Shown here in pieces: positions 46,590 through 58,048 of a stretch of 64,000 nt of DNA. The notes under the pieces are model-generated. The model did no database searches, was not told where the DNA came from, and saw only the letters and a list, made by a program, of their open reading frames with translations. The translations under genes and the position numbers were made by a program. Position 1 is the first letter of the stretch; the number at the start of each line of letters is the position of its first letter. The DNA is from Parasponia andersonii (Eukaryota; Streptophyta; Magnoliopsida; Rosales; Cannabaceae), in contig JXTB01000196.1 of the NCBI GenBank assembly GCA_002914805.1, positions 1 through 64,000 of the forward strand. Reading direction: 5' to 3'.

Positions 46590-48805
46590 ATGGATTCCCA
46601 AACCCAGAACACGTCGTTGCAGAGGCTTCAAAATGTGGAGAAGGTAAGCAATCCCATTCAATCAAAATTCAAAACCCTTTCGATCAAAATCGAAGCTTTA
46701 ACGGTTTTTCTAGGGCACAAATATAAGAACTCCGGTTGGGTTGTTTTCTGATTTGATGTCTGTGTAGAGAATCGTTAGGGTTCTGGAACTTGCCGGAGGA
46801 GTCATGGACGAGCTCTCCAACCCCACTGGTCCCAGAAAGGAGTTCGTCAACAACCATTGCCGCGAGTTCATGCAAATGATCAAGGTCTGTCCTTGCTTCA
46901 ATTTTTTATACTACTGGTTCTTTTACTTGTGAAATTGTATGGAAATCGTGTGAAAATGGGATTGGGATTTTGGGGGGAAAAGGGTTACTTTATTTGTTCA
47001 AAATAAGAGTAAATTGAGGTTTGGAGAGTGGTTTAGAGGTTTCTATGGAATTTTAGTGAGGGAAGAGCACTGAAAAGTTTGAGATGAGAGAGTCTGCAAA
47101 CTGTTTCATGTAATGCCAAAAACAACCGTAAACGGTACAACTACTTAATTCCCTGCAATTTACTGTCTTAAAAATGAGTAATTAGTGTTGGAGCGGGTTT
47201 CTCACCAGCCGTCCACGTGTCTCTGAACCACTGATGCTGTATTCTCTAACTGTCCACGTGTCCTCCCAAAGTATTCTGAACTCCAAGCATGGTCGGAGAG
47301 GCAGGGGTGGCTACCTGCAAAGACTCTCCGATGCTTAAGTCAGTGATTTATTTTTGATACAGGGTAGCAAGGAAATATTTCAGTATGTGTATATTTTTGT
47401 TTCTTGCTCATAAGCTTTTTTATATATTTCTTTTTGTAAGAGTACATGCCCCTCTCGGGAACGCATGGTTCTTATATATATAGTTCTGAGATTGTGAACC
47501 ATGCGGATCTCAATCTCAGGACTGAGTACCTTTCTCCTCAAAATCTTTTTCAGAAGTCATGGGCCGAAATTTCCGTGATCTCCTCTATATCGCCGTAGTC
47601 TGATTTCCGCCGCCTCCTACGGCTTGAATCTGTCAGGGGTGAGATTTTGGTAAATCGTCGTTCTGTCAGGACGGCTTGTCCCTTGCGCATGCCTACCCAG
47701 GATCGCATTAAATGCTCTATCTGGGTCTGGAATCGTGAATTGCTTTCCATTGTATTCAGGTGGAAGACCCTTGGGGCTTCCGACCCCCCCCCAACTGTCG
47801 AGATAAGGGTCATTGTATTCAGGTAGAAGACCCTTGGGGCTTCCGACCCTCAGCTGTCGAGGTAAGGGTCGGACTGGGCCAAGACTGTCCAGGGTCTGTG
47901 ATGGGCTCGGCCCTAACTTCGGACGGCCCAATGGCCGATTGTGAGATCACGTGCGACCCGCGTGGCCTTTAACTAATTACTCTCGACACCTGTCGGACGG
48001 TAAACCCTTTTTGTGACCTGTTCAGCCGCTCGGCCATCCACGTGGCGTATGGCTTGAGAACGGGTCCCACAACTAGATCTTTCGATTGTAAGATATTTTT
48101 CTTTTGAGGAGTATTGTTTCAGGCACTAAACACTAATATTATTTGTGCTCTTCTTGCATTTTGATAGATTAGTCCCCTACTAGTTCTTCAATCACATTCT
48201 TCACCCTAAGTTCATGTTTACTAATGCGTTATGGGAAAGGGAATAAGAGAGTCATTTCTTTTTTCCCATCTATTCTTGGGTTAACTTTCGCATCGAAAAA
48301 ACAAATTTTGGTCAATTCCTCACATACTTGGTGAAATGGGAGAGGGATAACTCACATTCTGATTTCTTCTCATTCCTCTTCAAACTCTTTTCCTTTACAA
48401 ATCTTTTCATTATGGATTAGTAGACATGCCTTTTAGTGTTACTAATGGTGGTAAACTCGGTTCTATTTAATCATTTGGACGCTGTGATTATGTTTCTCAC
48501 TTACTAAGTGGGGGTAAAAAAAAGGAGAGGATTTTATGTAGCTGGACTTCTATAGGGGTATATGCTTCAAGCTCTGTTTTTGGAGTTGAGGATGAAAATT
48601 TTGTAACTCTGTTTCTTTTGTGAATTAGGATATCCAAGTTGCATTGAGGGAAGAAATCAAAAGTGCTTGTGATTATCGTCCATTTGAGAAGTGTGATTAC
48701 AGTTCGAGAATAGCCAATGAGATCTGTTGCAAGAAACTGGATTATGTTGTCACGCAGTTGGATGAAATGAAACAAACCATTGATGATTATCATAGTGCAC
48801 TTTGA
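46590..48805 (+). CDS. MED11: Mediator complex subunit 11
   Basis: Three exons: 46590-46643, 46768-46884, 48629-48805 (GT-AG introns), all joined in phase 0, giving 115 residues, the usual length of plant MED11. The protein starts MDSQTQNTSLQRLQNVEKRI and contains VLELAGGVMDELSNPTG, FVNNHCREFMQMIKDIQ and RPFEKCDYSSRIANEICC, which I recognise as plant MED11. It is a small helical protein that pairs with MED22 in the Mediator head and helps recruit TFIIH and RNA polymerase II, acting in the nucleus. The start is fixed by the conserved first residues. Intron 2 is 1.74 kb because a solo LTR (47186-48071) has inserted; splice sites are intact, so function should be kept. Upstream Site II elements suggest constitutive expression. 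Confidence 0.95.
47186..48071 (+). mobile_element. solo LTR in MED11 intron 2
   Basis: 886 bp from TGTTGGAGCGGGT to GAACGGGTCCCACA, flanked by ATTAG (47181-47185) and ACTAG (48072-48076), a near-match 5 bp target duplication. Much GC-richer than the intron. Contains a TATA-like TTATATATATAG near 47474 and CTGCAAAGACTCTCCGATGC, a motif common in plant LTRs, plus a ~60 bp internal tandem duplication (GTATTCAGGTGGAAGACCC at about 47754 and its near copy at 47815). No coding domain. Superfamily not determined. Confidence 0.65.
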
Positions 48806-50497
48806 AGATGCAGAGAGGAAAAAAAGACTAGTTTCTGGGGCTTTCGTTTCTCTAAAGAGTATAGAGTTGTATTGTTACTTGTACTAGGGGGGGCCATTCC
48901 AGTGAGGTGCTTGGGAATAACTATCCTTGTTGCAAGTGTTCTAATTGACACTTTGATCCGCTTGTATAAACTTGATCCCTTGCGGATTATCTCATATTTT
49001 GCACTTTCAGGCGGTTTTGTTGGTAAGAAAACAAGAGCATTAGTTTCATAGCTTTGAATACACCCTCCCAAAAGGCCCGTACAGACTACAGTGCATTACA
49101 ATACATAAATGTAAAATATCAACATATCCAATGGACATATCAAACAAAGCCAATATGCTCCTCCAGTTGAGGTATATTCCAAACGTAATCTTACTAGCAA
49201 TTATGTGCGGTTTGGTGCTGAGAGCAGCACGAAAATTAATGAACGACATTTGGAAACTTCTGAAACCTACTCCAATTGTTTGCCTACTGAGTTACCATTT
49301 CAAACAAGTGATTTCGCTGAAATTCCTTTCCGAAAAGCGAGTGGCATATGTGCAAACTCCATTTTTCTGTACGAAAGTACAAGTTGCTAGAAGGAAAGGA
49401 AATAGTTGTGAAAGTACCATTTTCCCACACTATTCCAGCTACGAAAACGAGCACAACTAAGGAGAGTGAACCCAACGTAAATACGAAATTGGGATATCTT
49501 AATATTATTATTATTTTTTTGAGATAATCTAATTATTGTAACACCGACAAGTACTAGAAGGATTATTTGTAAAGCATTTTTTTGTTAGAGTTTCTCTCGC
49601 TTGCATTTTCTCAGCAACCAGACACCCATTAAGGAAATAACAGAAGGAAAGTACCTGACAAGGTGATTGATGTTGATAGGACGTAGTTGGTTTTGGGGAA
49701 GTCAGAAGAAAGAGAGAGAGGAAGAGAAAGAGGAGCTTATAATATGATATGGATAACCTTATGAGCATGGTAGGATAGGATCCACGAGAATGGACGACTG
49801 CACAACTCCAAGATTACTGAAGCCATCTAAAATAAGATATAAAGTCAAGAATAATACCTACTGGAAAGAATATACCCCTTTCTAATAGGGTTCAATCAAA
49901 TAAATAATTGTCTTTGTCTAGGCACCGCGGGTAGCTAGCAAGGCCTAGGCTGCTTTATTTCCATATTTACGCGTTTTATGAGAAAAGAGCCATATCCATA
50001 AGCAACTGAACCAACGCAACAAAGGGATGAATAAGAAGTTTCCCTCAATGGACTAAACATGTCATTGAGGGCCCAACAATGCATCCCCATTTTCTGCAGT
50101 TTCTTCTTCGGTTTGTCTTCCTCACATTTGCTTGGTAACACTACATACAGGGCAATGTCGTTACCCCACCAGAAGTTGTAGCGAGCAAAAGTTCTAGGAA
50201 AAACATGATGGTTGAAAAAAAATGAAACATTAGCATTTTACAAATCGAAACCAAAAACCATTTTAAGTTTCTTTTCCAAGGGTTAAATTCATCCAAAAAA
50301 AAAAAAAAAACACTACATAATCTTAGTTATCTGAATTTTCTTTGAAGATTCTGGAATTTGTAACAAGCAACTTCCTTTAAGATTTCTTAGAGGAAGTTAA
50401 AATTAACATGTGTTTACACGAGTGGGGCTTGACAGAGGAGTAGTGTCACTTGGTCGATTCACACCAAGCAACACTTAGTCCTTTGTCAATTTCTGTC
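48806..50497. other. MED11 3' region and intergenic DNA
   Basis: The first ~250 bp is probable MED11 3' UTR. The rest has overlapping frames on both strands. One minus-strand ATG frame (49768-49529, MLIRLSISYYKLLFLFLSLF) starts with a hydrophobic segment and has a possible donor (CAG-GTACTT at about 49660), so a small secreted-peptide gene is conceivable, but no homology is recognised. A plus frame at 49131-49460 is likewise unsupported. Confidence 0.3.
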
Positions 50498-50507
50498 TAT
50501 ATAAGGA
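50498..50507 (+). promoter_or_regulatory. TATA box of the first ankyrin gene
   Basis: CTATATAAGG, 109 bp upstream of the ATG at 50616, followed by an A-rich leader without upstream ATG in a strong context. A W-box core (TTGACA at 50429-50434), a site for WRKY defence regulators, lies about 70 bp further upstream; a single core is weak evidence. Confidence 0.6.
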
Positions 50508-50615
50508 GCTCACAGTTTGTTAATTGGAACTAGAAACAATAAAACACCAAAAAGAGGAAGGAAAAAAAAAAAAAAGAAGAAAAGTACTTGATCTTGAAGC
50601 TCAGGAGTCAAGAGA

Positions 50616-53361
50616 ATGGATACAAGTCTTGTAGAGGCAATCCGTACAAATGACATATCTACATTCAACAGCTTGGTTCAGAAGAACGAAGGAATTCTTG
50701 ATCAACGAGAAGCTAACTCCATGAACAGTGTTCTACACCTCGCTTCAAAGTTTGGACACCTGGACATGCTGGCCAACATCATCACTTTGCGGCCTGACAT
50801 GGTGGCTGCGGAGAATAAGGACCTAGAGACTCCATTCCATGAAGCTTCTTGCTCAGGGAATGCAAAGATCTTGAACTTGTTACTAGAGGCCAATCCTGAG
50901 GCAGCTCGTAAGCTCAACTCTCTGAACAAGACCCCTCTTTTCTTGGCTTGCGTTTCTGGTCATGTTGACGCGGTGAGTCTGCTATTGGCCCAGCCTGGTT
51001 TACTTCGTCTAGGGGAAGATGGATATGATCGAACTTGTATCCATGTTGCGGCATCAGCTGGACACACAGGTAAGTACACTGTTAAGAGTATCAAATCCAA
51101 TATTTGTCTACCTTCAAACAGCTTAAGCTTTTTTTAAGTAGAAAAATCAACTTATATATAACTTTGGTTATATGGTATTTGAATAGGGGTTGTGATGGAG
51201 TTACTAAACGTGTACCCTGGGTTCGCTCAAATGGTGGACGAGGACGGAAATTCACCACTGCATTGCGCATCAGTTGGAGGCCACAGAGAAATCACAGGGA
51301 TGCTACTGAAGTTTGATCCAAAGCTGGCTCAGAAGTACAACAACGGCGGCTTCACACCGCTGCACTTGGCGACGATGAACTATAAATTCGCAGTCATACA
51401 AGGATTTGTCACCATGGCTGCGGCTTCCTTTGAGTGCCGAACAAGAGAGGGTGATACGGTATTTCATCTGGCTGTGAAACATGGCCAATACGACGCTTTG
51501 ATGTTCTTAATTAACATCTGCAATGGTACAAGCTTGTTTGACTGTCCAGATCGGTTTGGAAACAACGTTTTACATCTTGCAATCTCTGGGGGACATCATG
51601 AGGTAAGAACAATTTACATGGAAAATGCCATTGCTATGTATTAGCACTAACAATACTAATTGCCGATTCATTCTTGACTTTGATCTCGGTTTATGACGGT
51701 ATATATATATATATAGTTACAAAAAAAGAAAGTATTTTATAATTTAAATTGCGAAATTTGGATTCTATAAAATAATATTCTAAAATTAAGAATTTATAAA
51801 AATTAATACACATATTTTTTTTTGACTAATTTTAATAACCAAAATATAATAATACCTTCTGTTAATTTTGAAGATATTATTCATTTTATTCATTTTAATT
51901 TTGAAGATATTATTATATTATTATATTTTATCAATTAAAATTATTCAAAAAATCAACTTAAATTATTAATTTTCAGAAATTTGTAATTTTAGAATATTAT
52001 TCGCAATTTAAATTTGAAAACAACCAAATTTCAAATTTGTTTTTTCGGTCGTACCAGCCAAATTTTAAGGAACTTACAGTGATCTTGGTTTCTGGCGATA
52101 TATACGTAGTTATCACAGTTTTACATGGACACATTTTAAGGAATTAACACGAAACAGCTTACTTATAACATAATGTATAGTCAATTCCTTCCTAACTCTG
52201 ATCTGGGATTGTTTTTTGTCTCAGATGACAGAGTACTTGATCAACAAAACAAAAGTGGACATTAATTCTCGAAACAGTAGAGCACTTACAGCACTAGACC
52301 TCCTAGACCAGGCTAAAGACAACCCCGAAAATCGCCGTCTCAAAGCCATGGTCCACAAAGTTGGAGCCAAAAGAAGCATAGAATTGACATATCTTCCACC
52401 AAGAGCACCAAGAACAAGCTTTAGGCCAGTTCCACTTCCACTCGAGAACATACCACAGAGGATTCTCAAAGAGAACGAGATGCAAGTCTTGTCGAAACCT
52501 CCTCCTCCTCGCGCCGAAGACGAATGGCGCATCCGAATTCAAAACTACGAAACGGGTTCTCCCTCAAGCAAAGCTACATCTAGTTCTCTGTCGTCTCCGC
52601 ACTCGAGATCTTCTTGTCTATCCTCTCCTTCCCCTCGACTCCACGTCGAAGAGGGTGCGGAGTCCTTACTGTCACCATCCAATATAGGCCATGAACAAAC
52701 TCTATGCCAAAGGCACCAAGAAATACGCGCCGGCATTCTAAACAAGCGCCGAAACAAGCACCACCACCGCCGAAAAGTCTACACGGAAGCGTTACAGAAC
52801 GCGAGGAACACCATCATCTTAGTCGCCATTCTCATCGCCACCGTCACCTTCGCCGCCGGGATAAGCCCCCCCGGTGGGGTCTACCAGCAGGGTGACATGA
52901 AGGGAAAGTCAACGGCAGGGGAAACGACAGCTTTCAAAGTGTTTGCAATAAGCAACGACTTGGCCCTGTTCACTTCCCTGTCCATAGTTGTCGTTTTGGT
53001 GAGTATCATACCGTATAGGAGGAAGGCGCAGATGAGGTTGTTGTCGTATGCGCACAAGGTGATGTGGGCAGCGGTTGCTTTCATGGCTACGAGCTACGTT
53101 GCGGCCATGTGGATGATCTCGCCTCACGGCCGCGGGGGGGTGATGGTGCTGGTGGTGGTGCTTGCGGTGAGTGGCGGAACTGTGGGAACGGTTTATATTG
53201 CACTTGGGAAGAAGCTGGTTGACCATTGGTTGACCAAGAATCGGTGGAGAGAAACGAGAGAGAGAGGTGTGGAGGGAGTTGGGGATGATGATGATCCTGA
53301 AATGGGATCAGAAAACTCGGATGTGGCGAGCTCCTTCCATAAGGGATGTCATTCCTATTGA
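50616..53361 (+). CDS. ankyrin-repeat/PGG-domain membrane protein (ACD6/ITN1-like), copy 1
   Basis: Three exons (50616-51069, 51187-51602, 52225-53361) encode 668 residues. About eight ankyrin repeats span residues 35-310 (e.g. [60 protein letters not shown]). A Ser/Pro-rich, basic linker (about 340-477) follows. The PGG domain starts near 478 ([20 protein letters not shown] ... ISPPGGVY) and supplies four hydrophobic membrane spans to about 620; the tail ends [10 protein letters not shown]. The family sits in the plasma membrane and acts in salicylate-linked defence or salt/ABA signalling; the exact role here is unknown. A tandem paralogue with the same exon plan lies 1.5 kb downstream. Exons join without a break, so it looks intact. 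Intron 2 (622 bp) is enlarged by a MITE; the paralogue's is 95 bp. Confidence 0.93.
51716..52045. mobile_element. fold-back MITE (family 2) in intron 2 of ankyrin gene 1
   Basis: Follows (AT)n at 51701-51715. Left GTTACAAAAAAAGAAAGTAT ... GGATTCTATAAAATAATATT, centre TAATAATACCTTCTGTTAA, right AGAATATTATTCGCAATTTA ... ; the same layout as 32464-32826. Absent from the paralogous intron (55842-55936), so it inserted after the gene duplication. Confidence 0.7.
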
Positions 53362-53677
53362 AATGTTGAAAACTAGGACCGTCTATTTGGGTGGATCTCA
53401 CTTGGGTCCTCAATATACGGTTCAAATCAGTCGAATACATCTGAACGCAGGAGAATTATTTCTTAAAATGTTTTATTTCATTATTCTTACCTAGCAACTA
53501 ATAAGTAGGCCAGAAGGTCTTGTTAGGAAGTGAATAGTGTTTTTTCCCCCCTCCAAATGATAATGTGAAATATAGGTACTTCTTGTTGTTGTTGTTGTAA
53601 GTGTCTGAAATTGAACTAAATACTTTTTATTCTTTATTTCAATTTCATAGTGACATAGACTATAGGAGTCGTAGATG
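53362..53677. other. 3' flank of ankyrin gene 1
   Basis: Probable 3' UTR and terminator region; a short GTT repeat at about 53584-53598. No gene. Confidence 0.4.
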
Positions 53678-53945
53678 TTGTACACTTGTTTTCCCAGCTG
53701 TTTTTCTTCCCCTTCATGGTAAAAATTGTACACTTGTTCTCCTAGATACTATTTTCCTTTCATAGTAAAAATTTCTAGTTTTGTACACTTGGTTTTCGTA
53801 GCTGCGTTTTCCCTTTCATAGTAAAATTTGTAAGCTTATTTCTTTTAGCTTCTTTTTGTTTTTTCACATTAAAATTTGTATACTAGTTCTTTTAGCTGTT
53901 ATTTCCCTTCCACGGTAAAATTTGTACACATGTTCTCATAGTCTT
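53678..53945. repeat. ~49 bp minisatellite between the ankyrin genes
   Basis: Six degenerate units beginning TTGTACACTTGTT-like at 53678, 53726, 53781, 53828, 53876 and 53922; each has a TTTTAGCTG/TCCTAG part, a TTCCCTT part and a CATAGTAAAA part. Non-coding. Confidence 0.75.
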
Positions 53946-54831
53946 TTTTTCTTTTGGCATTGTTTCTATTCTGACCTGACCTCTTACTTGGCTCTTCGTT
54001 CTGTCATATTCTCTCCGGACCCATCTGTCTCTACATAGTTACATTACAAATGTACGAGATATGTTTGAGCTTAATTAATTTTTTTTTTTTTTGGGGGGGG
54101 GGGGGACAGAAGCAAGTTAAATATATCAATATAATGGATACGGTATCAGCAAATCTTAATACTATAGACCTAACGTATACGTTAGAGAATTAGTCAGTCA
54201 TACTTTGAGAGGACTTAGAGGAAGTAAGTCAACAAAATAATTTGATGACATGCTATAAGAAATCTCGGGGGGAAGCTTCCCAATTTTATTATATTTTCCT
54301 AAATTTCAAGTTCTTTTAATGTGCATTACCATTAGCTTTCTACTCAGTTTCATCCGAAGGACTGATGTCATGGCAGACAAGGTTAGGCCATAGCCAATAA
54401 GGAGACGGAATGTCTTGTCTATAACCCATCAAGATTCAAGATTCAAGATTCAAAGTTTCAAAGTTCCTCTTACCACTATGAGAGCAAGTTTTGTCAAAGT
54501 TGATATTCATTGAACAAACTGGGGATCTTAATTTGACCGACTCTCATACTTATAAAGTCTTGGTATTCTTTAAATGTTTTGGTAAGGAGAAACCAGAATG
54601 ACAGACTGAACAAATAAAGAAACAAGTACGCTATTGCTTCTCAGTCTTCGTTTAACTTTCTCTGGCTTGTAAGTGACAACTTCTACCAGATTTTCCAAGA
54701 ATTTACCAGTTTTCCTGCTTATAATAAATAGGTATCCTAAAATACAGTATCCCTACTAATCCCTCTCTTTACTTAAAGCCATAGTAAATCAATCGAAAAA
54801 ACAGTAATACTCGAAGTTTGAGGCGTAAGGA
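53946..54831. promoter_or_regulatory. intergenic region and promoter of ankyrin gene 2
   Basis: Contains T/G homopolymers at about 54078-54108 (TTTT...GGGG), which are prone to sequencing error. A TATA-like TTATAATAAATA at 54719-54730 lies 102 bp before the ATG at 54832. A CAAGATT triplet repeat is at about 54428-54451. Confidence 0.4.
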
Positions 54832-56923
54832 ATGGATCCAAAGGTTTTGGAGGCAATTAGCCGCAGCGACTTGTCGACATTTCTCGGCTTAATTAGAGAA
54901 AACGAAGGAATTCTTGGGCAGAAAACAGATTGCTTGAACACTGTCTTGCACTTTGCCTCAATGTTTGGACACATCGAAATCGTCTCAGAAATCATCAGGA
55001 TGTGTCCTGAAATGATTGCTGCTGAGAACAAAGACTCGGAGACTCCAGTCCACGAAGCTTGTCGCAAAGGGAATCCCAACGTTTTAAAGCTGCTTCTGGA
55101 AGCTAATCCCAAGGCGGCTTTTAAGCTCAATTCTGACAAGCAAAGTGCATTTTTTGTGGCTTGTAGTCTTGGCCATCTCGACGCGGTGAATCTCCTACTG
55201 AAACAGCCAGGGATTCTTGGCTCGGAGGAAGTTGGCCTTGATCAGACTTGTGTCCTTGTGGCCGCATCTAGAGGACACACAGGTATGTAGACACCAAAAC
55301 CTCATCTTATTCTGTTCCATAAGCATAAATTTCTTCATTTGGATCATATATTTGACTTAGTACTAAATGGATTCTTTAAATATAGTGTTATGGCTTATGA
55401 GTAGCTGATCAGCTGAGTTTTACAGATGTTGTTAGGGAGATACTGAACATGAGCCCTTATTTGGCTCAAAAGATTGACGAGAAAGCAAACTCAGCTTTGC
55501 ACTATGCATGTGAAGAAGGGCACAGGGAGATAACATGGATGCTCCTAAGGCGGGATCCGAATCTCGCTCTACAATACAACAACAACGGATACACACCGCT
55601 GCATTTGGCAGCAATACATGGTGAAGTTTCAGTCCTCGAAGAATTTAAGCGTAAAGCTCCCGCTGCTTTTCATTATCTCACGAAAGAGGAAGAGTCGGTC
55701 TTTCACTTGGTAGTGAGGCATGGCAAATTTGAAGCTTTGGTATTCCTGGTGCATGTCTCTAGTGGCACAAATCTCCTTCACTGCCAAAACCGATATGGTA
55801 ACACTGTCTTGCATCTCGCAGTTTCACGAAGGCGGCATCAGGTAAAATATACTAATTCAGAATATGAATCACTCCTTTCTGTTACAAGTAAACATAAATA
55901 TTTGACTCTTTACTTTATTTTCTGAGCTTGTTCCAGATTGCAGAGTTCTTGATCAACAAAACAAAAGTGGACATTAATAGTCGGAATAGTAAAGGTCAGA
56001 CAGCACTAGACATTCTTGACCATAGTAAAGAAAGTGCAGAATCTCGAAAACTTGAGACCTTATTTACAAGAGCCGGTGCAGAAAGAAGCATAGAAGTCAT
56101 AACTTGTTCACCCGAGGCCTTATCTTCAAGGCTGAGCTATGTATTCGAATCAGATAGCGAAAATGGTTTCTCATTTTTGCCTCCAGATATAGCTAACTAT
56201 ATTCACCAAAAGAACCAAAGAAAATCTAAACTGTTATCACCCCAAAACCAAACTCAAGGGAAAGAGATTTTGTCGCCAACTAATCTCCGAAAGCATAGGA
56301 CTCGCAGCAAAAGACTTTACAGTACTAGTTGCCAAGAGAAGAAGCACAAGATGATACACAGCGAGGCAATACTAAACGCAAGAAACACTATCATACTAGT
56401 TGCTGTTTTGATCGCGACGGTGACCTTTGCTGCTGGAATCAGCCCTCCTGGCGGGGTCTACCAGGATGGAGCAATGATAGGGAAGTCAATGCTGGGAGGG
56501 ACAAAAGCTTTCAAGGTGTTTGCAATTAGCAACAATGTGGCTCTCTTCACGTCCTTGTCAATTGTTGTCGTTTTGGTCAGCATCATACCTTTTAGAAGGA
56601 AGCCTCAGATGAGACTACTAGTAGTTGCTCATAAGGCCATGTGGGTGGCTGTGGCGTTCATGGCGACCGGTTATGGTGCCGCTACATGGGCCATCTTGCC
56701 TCACAGCCAGGGGACTGAATTTTTGTTCGTGGCTCTTCTGGCTGTAAGTGGAGCAACTCTTGGAACCATTTTTATTGGTCTAGTGGTTCTGCTGGTTGAG
56801 CACTGGCTAAGGAAACTCAAGTGGAGAAAGTTGATGGCAAGATGGGGTCTTGCAGATGCTGAAATTGAGAGCCAGAATTCTGATGTTGAGAGCTCTTTCC
56901 ATCAAGGTTGTCATTCATATTGA
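54832..56923 (+). CDS. ankyrin-repeat/PGG-domain membrane protein (ACD6/ITN1-like), copy 2
   Basis: Three exons (54832-55282, 55426-55841, 55937-56923) encode 617 residues. Exon 2 is 416 bp, as in copy 1, and intron phases are identical, so the two arose by tandem duplication. Ankyrin repeats cover about residues 35-310 ([79 protein letters not shown]). The linker (about 340-430) is shorter than in copy 1 and has diverged most. PGG domain from about 432 ([19 protein letters not shown] ... ISPPGGVY) with four membrane spans; tail [10 protein letters not shown]. Likely a plasma-membrane signalling protein like its neighbour. No disruption seen. Confidence 0.93.
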
Positions 56924-58048
56924 ATGATGTATTAACAAACCCTTTATCAAAAATTTGTTAAGGATGTAAATGATAAGCAAGTTTAATCTTGATTTTTACA
57001 ACTTTTGTGTGGAAATCTTTGATGCTTTAAGTCCTTTATATTGATAGTGCTTCTCATTAATTAGCAACATAATTAATCAATCATTAACTAATGAGGTTAA
57101 CTCGCATTAAAGTGAACAAATTCCAATACCATCATAACAAATGAGAAGACTTTGACTTCGTCATTTTTCGTATCTTAAAATGCGTAACTATATTCTCAGT
57201 CAGTAGCAGGGTCATCAAGGCATACTATTTTAAGGAGTCATTTTCATCCACTCTAGATCAGCTCAAGGATATATCCACCAAACAAAACTTTCCTCTACGC
57301 TAGGAAAGGAAAAGAGAGAAACGATCTATGTCTTGCTTATAGTATTAAAGTGGGGTATGATGCTATTTTGAATAATCATATTTTCCCCGAAAAACGTAGA
57401 AAGTTGCTTTAAAGTTGAAAGTGCAATCTCCTTCCGTACATTTTAAAAAATTATGGCAATTAGCAACAAGGCTAAGAAAATGGACCATGATGTGAAGAAT
57501 CTCTCTCTTTCCAAATGCAGCTTAAAAAGTTAGACTGTGATTAATAAAGACTTAGAAAGCTTGGTGAAAAAAAGGACCCATACGAGTAGAAACTTTTCGG
57601 GTCGTTGCGTAAAAAATTTGACTGATGCAATCAAATTTTGCCTAACAACATCTTGGAAGACTAAACTTCAGAGACTTACGAGTGACAAGATCATAAATGT
57701 ACTCAAACCATAGATTTCAATGTGTAAATGACTAAAAAGATATCTAAACCGAGAAAAGTTATAATAAAACCTTTGCTCTCATCTCTGTTGCTACAGGACT
57801 TTAATAGGTCCCAAAGCTGACTAATTCAAAATAAAGAACTAGCATTTTAACACTTAAAAACTTTCAAACATTAATGAAAATACCAGTGTACTTGCCAAAA
57901 ATAAGACAACAATATTGTTCAATACCAATTGAATAACTTGAATAAAACATCAAAAACATAAGATTCCAACAGCCCGAATCTGACTCAGGACAAACTAACA
58001 AAACCAACTAATAATATGACCATAAATTAAACAAAGTCATGGTGCAAA
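56924..58048. other. 3' UTRs and spacer between convergent genes
   Basis: Lies between the 3' ends of the plus-strand ankyrin gene 2 and the minus-strand phytocyanin gene. No gene or repeat identified. Confidence 0.5.

Noticed and set aside
47550-47972. Frames on both strands in MED11 intron 2
   Set aside because: Inside the GC-rich solo LTR; intron sequence of MED11.
49284-49475. 63-codon minus frame with hydrophobic start
   Set aside because: Has no ATG start (TTG) and no recognised homology; could at most be part of an unseen exon.
52221-53440. Minus-strand frames over exon 3 of ankyrin gene 1
   Set aside because: Antisense shadows of a clear coding exon.
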